Below, one piece after another: positions 58,820 through 64,000 of a stretch of DNA of 64,000 nucleotides. The notes beneath the pieces were generated by a model that was not told the DNA's origin, searched no databases, and worked only from the letters and a program-made list of their open reading frames with translations. This DNA comes from Blastomonas ursincola. Lineage in GTDB: Bacteria > Pseudomonadota > Alphaproteobacteria > Sphingomonadales > Sphingomonadaceae. The DNA lies in the NCBI RefSeq assembly GCF_013607875.1, contig NZ_VDES01000001.1:1-64000 (forward strand). Reading direction: 5' to 3'. The first letter of the stretch is position 1; each line of letters starts with the position of its first letter. A program made the translations under genes and the position numbers.

Positions 58820-60373
58820 ATGAACCCGATGCGCCTTATCGCCCTGCTGATCGCCGCATGTGCGGCGCTCGTCGCCGCGCCGCTCGCCGCCGATCCCGCC
58901 GATATCCAGGCCGCCAGCCGATCGGTGGTGCGCGTGGTGCTGGTGGCGGAAGAGGATGGCGAAACCTTCTATGTCGGCCATGGCAGCGGCTTTGCCGTCG
59001 CGCCGGACAAGATCATCACCAATGCCCATCTCGTCGCCCCGCTGCGCGAGGATGCCAGCATCCGCATCGGCATCATCCCGTCCGAGGGCACCACCACCTA
59101 TGGTGGCCGTCTCGTGGCATTATCGCCGCGCAACGACCTCGCGCTGATCCAGCTGGAACGCGGTCGCCTGCCTGCCCTCGCCCTGCTGCAGACGCCGCTC
59201 GACGATGGCGCTTCGGTAATGGCGATCGGTTACCCTGCTGCGGTCGACCGCGCGCAGGGGCTCGATGCGCGCGAAACCATCGCCCCCATGGCCCCGGTCA
59301 AGGCACCAGGAGTGGTTTCTGGCGGCCGGACCACTCGGGATTTCGACACGATCCTGCACACCGCTGCGCTGGCCAAGGGCAATAGCGGCGGCCCGCTGGT
59401 CGACATGTGCGGTCGCGCCGTCGGGGTGAACAGCTTCGGCTCGCTGTCCGACGGCAATGATGCCGAATATGGCTTTGCCGTTTCCAACCGCGAGGTACTC
59501 GGCTTCCTGCGCTCGGCGAAGGTCGATTATCAGCTGGCCGATTCGCCCTGCCGTTCGGTCGCCGAGCTCTCCGCCGAGGAGCGCGAGCGGTCGGCCGAGG
59601 CAGCCGAAGCGGCGCGCGAAAAGGCACTGACCGAAAAGGCCGAGCGCCGCGACTTGGAAGAGCGCGCCCTGCGCGATGCGGAGCATGCGGTGATCAGCGC
59701 ACGCGAGAACCATATCGCTTTTTCCGCGCTGATGCTGGTGCTCGCCGGGCTCGCCGGCGGCGCCACCTGGGTGCTGCACGATCGCGGCGAGATGGAGCGG
59801 CGCAAGATCGCCGCCGCGGCCACGGGCGCGCTCGCGCTGACGGCAGTCCTGATCTTCGTACTGCGCCCCGGCTTCAACCAGGCCGAGGATATTGCCCTCG
59901 CGATGGTGAAGAAGGAGCTGGGGGGCAAGGACGAGCTCGCCGCCAGTCGCGACGGAACCTATATGTGCCGTATCGTGCCCGAGCGCAGCAAGATCACCAC
60001 ATCCAGCCCCGACCCGGTCGAAATAGCCTGGACCGCAAGCGGCTGCGTCAACAATCGCACGCAATACGGGCAGGATGTCGACGGCTGGACCCGGGTGTTC
60101 GTACGCAACGAGGACCAGCTGGTCGCGATCAACCAATTCAACCCCGACACGCGCGAATTCCGCACCGAGAATTTCCAGCTTGGCCTCGACGCGATGAACA
60201 ATGCGCGCAACATCCGCGCGCGCTATGCCGACAAGACCTGCACCGCGGAGCCCGATCGCATGGCCGAACTGGAGGACATGCAGAAGGCGCTGCGCCAGGC
60301 GCTGCCGGCGCAGCCCAACGAGGTGCTGACCTATAGCTGCACGCTCAAGCCCGCCGCCAAGCCCAAGGAATGA
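58820..60373 (+). CDS. Membrane-anchored trypsin-like serine protease
   Basis: 517 residues. Signal peptide (MNPMRLIALLIAACAALVAA), then a chymotrypsin-fold protease domain with His in ITNAHLVA, Asp in RNDLALIQ and Ser in GNSGGPLVD. A coiled-coil stretch (SAEERERSAEAAEAAREKAL) leads to two hydrophobic helices (about 300-350), then a C-terminal domain of about 170 residues with several Cys. No PDZ domain, unlike DegP. The order suggests a periplasmic protease fused to a membrane part. Function unknown. Confidence 0.82.
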   Translation: MNPMRLIALLIAACAALVAAPLAADPADIQAASRSVVRVVLVAEEDGETFYVGHGSGFAVAPDKIITNAHLVAPLREDASIRIGIIPSEGTTTYGGRLVALSPRNDLALIQLERGRLPALALLQTPLDDGASVMAIGYPAAVDRAQGLDARETIAPMAPVKAPGVVSGGRTTRDFDTILHTAALAKGNSGGPLVDMCGRAVGVNSFGSLSDGNDAEYGFAVSNREVLGFLRSAKVDYQLADSPCRSVAELSAEERERSAEAAEAAREKALTEKAERRDLEERALRDAEHAVISARENHIAFSALMLVLAGLAGGATWVLHDRGEMERRKIAAAATGALALTAVLIFVLRPGFNQAEDIALAMVKKELGGKDELAASRDGTYMCRIVPERSKITTSSPDPVEIAWTASGCVNNRTQYGQDVDGWTRVFVRNEDQLVAINQFNPDTREFRTENFQLGLDAMNNARNIRARYADKTCTAEPDRMAELEDMQKALRQALPAQPNEVLTYSCTLKPAAKPKE

Positions 60374-60385
60374 GCTTGCGGCGGG

Positions 60386-61420
60386 TCACTCGCCTTCGCG
60401 CTTGAGCAGTTCGGTCTTGATGCCCACGCCATAGGCATAGCCCCCCAGCGTGCCATCGGTGCGCAGCGCGCGGTGGCAGGGGATCAGCACCGCGACCGGG
60501 TTCGCCCCGCAGGCCGATCCCACGGCGCGCACCGCTGCCGGCTTGCCGATACTGGCCGCGATCTGCGCATAGCTGCGCGTCTCGCCGGGCGGAATGTCGG
60601 ACAGCGCCTTCCAGACGGCTTCCTGGAACGCGGTACCGCGTACGTCGACCGGTATGTCGGCGCCGGTGCGCGGACTTTCGACCTCGGCGACGATCGCGGA
60701 GACGAACTGCGCCGCTTCCTCTCCCGCGGGCTTCAATTCGGCGGCAGGAAACCGCTTGGCCAGCGCCTCTGCCTCTTCCTCGAACGACAGGCGACACACG
60801 CCCTTGTCGGTCCAGGCGACCAGCATGCGGCCAAGCGAAGTAGGCGCCTGGGTCCAGTGAATCCGCACGCCCTGCCCGCCATTCTTCCAGGCGCTCGGCT
60901 CCATCCCCATCCGTCCCTTCATCGACTCGTAAAAGCGCGACGGCGCGCTGAACCCTGCTTCGTAGATTGCATCGACCACGCGCTCGCTGTCGCTCAGCGC
61001 CTCGCGCGCCCGCTCGGTGCGCAGTGCCCGGGCATAGGCGCTCGGCGAAAGGCCGGTATGCCGGGTGAACACCCGCTGAAAATGCGCGGGCGAATAACCG
61101 CATTGCGCAGCCAGCGACGCCAAGGCCAGCGGCTCCTCGCTCGCGCGGATCGCCCGGATCGCGGCGAGCACCGCCGTCTCGTCGCGCGCGACATCATCGG
61201 GCAGGCAGCGCTTGCACGCGCGCAAGCCAACGGCTCTGGCGGCAGCACCATCGGCGAAGAAGCGGACATTGGCGCGCGCAGGATGCCGTGCAGCGCATGA
61301 TGGGCGGCAATAGATGCCGGTGCTCAGCACGCCGGTGACGAAGCGCCCGTCATGGCTGCGGTCGCGGCGCAGAACGGCAGCCCAGGCCGCATCCTCGTCC
61401 AGATCGATCAGCCCGCTCAT
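60386..61420 (-). CDS. ada: Bifunctional Ada: DNA repair methyltransferase and regulator
   Basis: 344 residues. N-terminal zinc domain with the four Cys of GIYCRPSCAAR and ACKRCLPDD, an AraC-type HTH (LASLAAQCGYSPAHFQRVFTRHTG), and the O6-methylguanine methyltransferase domain with PCHRAL (acceptor Cys) and VRAVGSACGANP. It repairs alkylated DNA and activates the adaptive response. ATG 61420 overlaps the DUF1203 gene stop (61417). Confidence 0.93.
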   Translation of the reverse strand: MSGLIDLDEDAAWAAVLRRDRSHDGRFVTGVLSTGIYCRPSCAARHPARANVRFFADGAAARAVGLRACKRCLPDDVARDETAVLAAIRAIRASEEPLALASLAAQCGYSPAHFQRVFTRHTGLSPSAYARALRTERAREALSDSERVVDAIYEAGFSAPSRFYESMKGRMGMEPSAWKNGGQGVRIHWTQAPTSLGRMLVAWTDKGVCRLSFEEEAEALAKRFPAAELKPAGEEAAQFVSAIVAEVESPRTGADIPVDVRGTAFQEAVWKALSDIPPGETRSYAQIAASIGKPAAVRAVGSACGANPVAVLIPCHRALRTDGTLGGYAYGVGIKTELLKREGE

Positions 61421-61881
61421 GCCCGGTCCACCCTTGCGACAAAGCAGCCATGTGCCGCGTTGTGGGCGTGGATATAGGCGATCTCCGGATCGCCGAACAG
61501 ATCGCGGATGCCCGCATCGGCCTCGCCGGGGGGCACGAGCCTGGCATCGCGAAGCATTCCCGCTGCATCGAACCCGCGCAGCCCCAATGACCGACCCTGC
61601 ATCACCGGCGGAAGAGCCTCACGATACTCTGCCGCAATGTCGGCCTGACTGACATAGATGGCAAAGGCGCTGCGATAGGGCGTCGCGACATCATGGCTGA
61701 CATGGTGGAGCAGGATCAGCTGCTCGCCCACCGGCGCATCGCGGAGCGTTACCCGGCAGGGATAACCGGGATGCTGGCTTGCGGTGACGCGCACGGCCCG
61801 GTGCGAGGCTAGCTCGGCATCGGATAGCGCGAACAGCGGCAGGAAGTCGGCTGGCGGCAGGCCAGCTATGCGGTAGGTCAT
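61417..61881 (-). CDS. DUF1203 domain protein
   Basis: 154 residues. The full length matches the DUF1203 family as I recall it: N-terminal MTYRIAGLPPADFLPLFALSDAEL, middle ASQHPGYPCRVTLRDAPVGEQLILLHHV, and C-terminal YIHAHNAAHGCFVARVDR. Function unknown. The stop overlaps the start of ada (ATGA), so it is co-translated with it, and may belong to the alkylation response. Confidence 0.85.
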   Translation of the reverse strand: MTYRIAGLPPADFLPLFALSDAELASHRAVRVTASQHPGYPCRVTLRDAPVGEQLILLHHVSHDVATPYRSAFAIYVSQADIAAEYREALPPVMQGRSLGLRGFDAAGMLRDARLVPPGEADAGIRDLFGDPEIAYIHAHNAAHGCFVARVDRA

Positions 61882-61967
61882 CGAACATCTCCAAATGCAA
61901 GGGATGCCCGCGTTTCTATCGATTGCGGATTTTCGGCGCGTCCCGCTTCATGCGGTCAAAGCGGCGA

Positions 61968-63716
61968 TCAGGCAGCGCGAACCGCCTGAGCCAATTGGCG
62001 CATCTGTTCGCGCAGCTCCTGCGATTGGCGCGCGACCGCTTCTGCTGTCTGGCTCAGCGCCTCGGCCGAAATATTGGCATAAGCCGACTTGTCCGTCAGC
62101 TCGGCAATCTGATCCATCACCTCATCGCCATTGGTCATCAGCGAGCGGAGCGCATCGAGAATATCCCGGCTGGCGTCATGCTGCTCGCTCACGGCCTCGT
62201 CGATCCGATCCGCATTGTGCCGGATCATGTCGACATGCCCGTCCACCGAATTGACCGCATCCGACACTTGCTGGGTCATCGCCGAAACGCTGCCGAGGCG
62301 TTGTTCCACCAGCGCTGCTGCCGCCTGGGTCTGGCTGGCGAGATTCTTCACCTCCTGCGCCACGACGGCAAAACCCCGACCGGCCTCGCCGGCACGCGCC
62401 GCCTCGATCGTCGCATTGAGCGCCAGCAGGTTCGTCTGCTTGGCGATATGCGTGATCATGGCCAGGATGCCCGAAATTTCGCCAGCGACCTCGTGCAGAT
62501 GGTCTGCCGTCTCGCGGCTCATGCGGCTCGCATGGTGCGCATCGTAGATGTTGCGCGAACTGTCGGCGACCAGTTCGCGCACGCCCCCACCCGTTTGCTG
62601 CAGGCGGCGTCCATGGCGATCGATCACCTTCATCGATTCGGCCGCGCGGTTCGCCCGGTCGGCGAAGTTCTGGCTGAAGGTCTGATGCTGCGCGGCGTTG
62701 CGCTGCATGTCCTGCGCGCCTTCGCGCATGCCGTTCGCCGCCTTGGCGAGCTGTTCGGACAATTCGGACAGCTTGGCCTCGTAGCTCGCGAACAGCGCAT
62801 CGATCGTCACCGCGCGGCGATGGCGTTCCTCCTGCCACTGAAGCTGTTCGCGCTGGAGCTTGAGCTCGGCCAGCCGTCGTTCCTGCTCGGCCTTGAGCGC
62901 CCGCTCGGCCTTTCCGTGCGAACGATGGATGGCGCGGGCGATGGCGCCGATCTCATCGCGTCGGCGCAGGCCGAGATTATGCGCGCTCACGCTGTCGCGC
63001 TTCTCGGGCAGCGCATATTGGGCAAGCGCCACCAGGGGCACCAGCAGATCGCGCGTGGCATAGCCGATGCACCAGCGCACGAACAATCCGGCGCCCAGCA
63101 TCAGCAGCGAACAGAAAATCAGCGCGGCAATCTGGATGATGTTCAGCCACACCAGGGTGGTCCGCGCGAGGCCTCGCATTTCGGCTACTGCAGCCTGGCT
63201 TTGGGCCAATAGCGGATCGACCTGTCGGTGCAGCGCTATCGGTGGATCGACACGCCTGCCCTGACGGTTGAAAGCCACGATCTGCCTGCGCAACTCTGCG
63301 ATCGCGCCGTCAGCCGGTGCCTTGGCGCGGCGCAGCTGGACCATCCTTTTCGGAAACTCGTGACCGAAGGCGCCCTCCTCTATCCGCTTCCAGTCACGGG
63401 CGATGCGACGTTCGCGTGCGTCCAGCTCGGTCAGGGCAGCTTGACCGGTTATCAGGCCCCAGCGCACCTTGGTCGCCAGTCGCATCGTCTCGCGATAGCC
63501 ATCGCCGAGGGATTGCATCTGCATCGTCGGCTGGATGCGCGCTGTTACCAGATGGCGCGTCGTATACTGGGTAACGCCAACCACACCGATCGCCACAAAG
63601 GCCAGCAGCGCGAGCATGGCGAGCATGGCCGTCAGGCTGAAGCGAACCTTGGCTTCCACGCCCATGCTCGCAAAGCCCTTGGACAGATCAGACCGCAAAT
63701 CTTGAATTTTCCGCAT
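61968..63716 (-). CDS. Transmembrane methyl-accepting chemotaxis protein
   Basis: 582 residues. Two membrane helices (residues about 22-45 and 190-215) frame a periplasmic four-helix type sensor domain, then a HAMP-like linker, a coiled coil and the signalling domain with the tip [36 protein letters not shown]. It should couple to CheA/CheW. ATG 63716 ([11 protein letters not shown]) is preferred; the frame also permits TTG at 63749. No che operon is nearby. Ligand unknown. Confidence 0.88.
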   Translation of the reverse strand: MRKIQDLRSDLSKGFASMGVEAKVRFSLTAMLAMLALLAFVAIGVVGVTQYTTRHLVTARIQPTMQMQSLGDGYRETMRLATKVRWGLITGQAALTELDARERRIARDWKRIEEGAFGHEFPKRMVQLRRAKAPADGAIAELRRQIVAFNRQGRRVDPPIALHRQVDPLLAQSQAAVAEMRGLARTTLVWLNIIQIAALIFCSLLMLGAGLFVRWCIGYATRDLLVPLVALAQYALPEKRDSVSAHNLGLRRRDEIGAIARAIHRSHGKAERALKAEQERRLAELKLQREQLQWQEERHRRAVTIDALFASYEAKLSELSEQLAKAANGMREGAQDMQRNAAQHQTFSQNFADRANRAAESMKVIDRHGRRLQQTGGGVRELVADSSRNIYDAHHASRMSRETADHLHEVAGEISGILAMITHIAKQTNLLALNATIEAARAGEAGRGFAVVAQEVKNLASQTQAAAALVEQRLGSVSAMTQQVSDAVNSVDGHVDMIRHNADRIDEAVSEQHDASRDILDALRSLMTNGDEVMDQIAELTDKSAYANISAEALSQTAEAVARQSQELREQMRQLAQAVRAA

Positions 63717-63813
63717 CGGCAAGGCGATTCCATGGTTGGCCAAAGACAAAATGCCATGCTGACGTCATGCCCGCCCGATGCGAAAATTTGGTAAACGCCG
63801 CCTTCACGCTAAA

Positions 63814-63835
63814 GCAAAAAATCCCCATTTTTTGC
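63814..63835. repeat. AT-rich palindrome upstream of the chemoreceptor gene
   Basis: GCAAAAAAT (63814-63822) and ATTTTTTGC (63827-63835) are perfect nine-base arms around CCCC. On the plus strand TTTTTT then GCGGGGG follows. It lies 98 bases upstream of the chemoreceptor start and could be an operator or part of its promoter; it could also end a transcript from outside. Confidence 0.5.
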
Positions 63836-63983
63836 GGGGGAAGACCGGCTGGACCCGATGTTTGCCGGGCGTCTTGCAATGCAGCAATATGAGTGCTAAC
63901 CGCCGCGCCGACAGGTGAGGGAGGCCAGCGTCTCCCGCCAACCTCCTGACGCAATATCATAACGGCAAGGGAAAGCATTCGCG

Positions 63984-64000
63984 TGGACATTTCCGGCGGG
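63984..64000 (+). CDS. Possible start of a gene cut by the window edge
   Basis: GTG at 63984 (MDISGG) follows GGGAAAG at about -12 and remains open to the end of the window. Only five or six codons can be seen, so this is a guess based on the ribosome site. Confidence 0.2.

Overview
The window is a compact, GC-rich chromosomal segment (56 intact protein-coding genes called, plus three gene remnants and one tRNA) from an alphaproteobacterium, almost certainly a member of the Sphingomonadaceae. The inference rests on the gene set and gene order (accA/xerD/aroK-aroB, pdhC/lpdA, phaR/phaA, a propionyl-CoA cluster with an ScfR-type regulator), on strong GC at third positions that creates very long antisense shadow frames, and on intergenic hairpins of kinds common in sphingomonads. 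The genus cannot be settled from the sequence alone. No plasmid, phage, integrase, insertion sequence, rRNA operon or CRISPR array is visible.

Layout. 0.5-5.2 kb: a haloalkane dehalogenase, an orphan gene, a leftward tyrosine-catabolism set (4-hydroxyphenylpyruvate dioxygenase, a VOC-fold protein, three small proteins), tRNA-Arg(ACG) and a MutT-type NUDIX hydrolase. 5.3-11.4 kb: two Flp-type pilins ending in a clear terminator, then a leftward run: small membrane protein, secreted 609-residue protein, xerD, accA and an M48 metalloprotease. 11.5-21.6 kb: aroK-aroB, a conserved unknown, a MoxR ATPase and its VWA partner separated by an inverted TonB-like/chemoreceptor pair, prolyl aminopeptidase, and a secreted amidohydrolase. 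21.7-25.6 kb is the most disturbed part: a membrane-anchored LuxR-HTH/DUF4019 protein, a periplasmic serine hydrolase, a decayed second DUF4019 copy, a nested palindrome in AT-rich DNA, and a deletion scar that removed the 5' ends of a divergent NsrR-like regulator and globin gene. 25.6-36.3 kb: pyruvate dehydrogenase E2 and E3, a universal stress protein, RNase R, ProRS, and polyhydroxyalkanoate genes (phaR, a PHA-synthase-like hydrolase, a thiolase). 36.4-39.0 kb: alanine racemase and a major-facilitator transporter.

39.1-51.2 kb is a nearly self-contained propionyl-CoA to succinyl-CoA cluster: carboxylase alpha and beta subunits, epimerase, methylmalonyl-CoA mutase, biotin synthase, an enoyl-CoA hydratase and a divergent ScfR-family regulator with a TTTGCAAA-type operator between it and pccB. 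An AT-rich gene of unknown function sits precisely inside this operon between pccB and the epimerase gene. 51.2-63.7 kb returns to core genes: glutathione reductase, glucose-6-phosphate isomerase, lepB-rnc-era, priA, a membrane-anchored trypsin-like protease, Ada, a DUF1203 protein and a transmembrane chemoreceptor.

No clear new defence or mobile system was found. The items most worth following are the double truncation at 25.33 kb, the unknown gene within the propionyl-CoA operon at 47.3-48.1 kb, the DUF4019 duplication and decay, and the split MoxR/VWA pair. All functional calls come from reading the translations; no database search was run.
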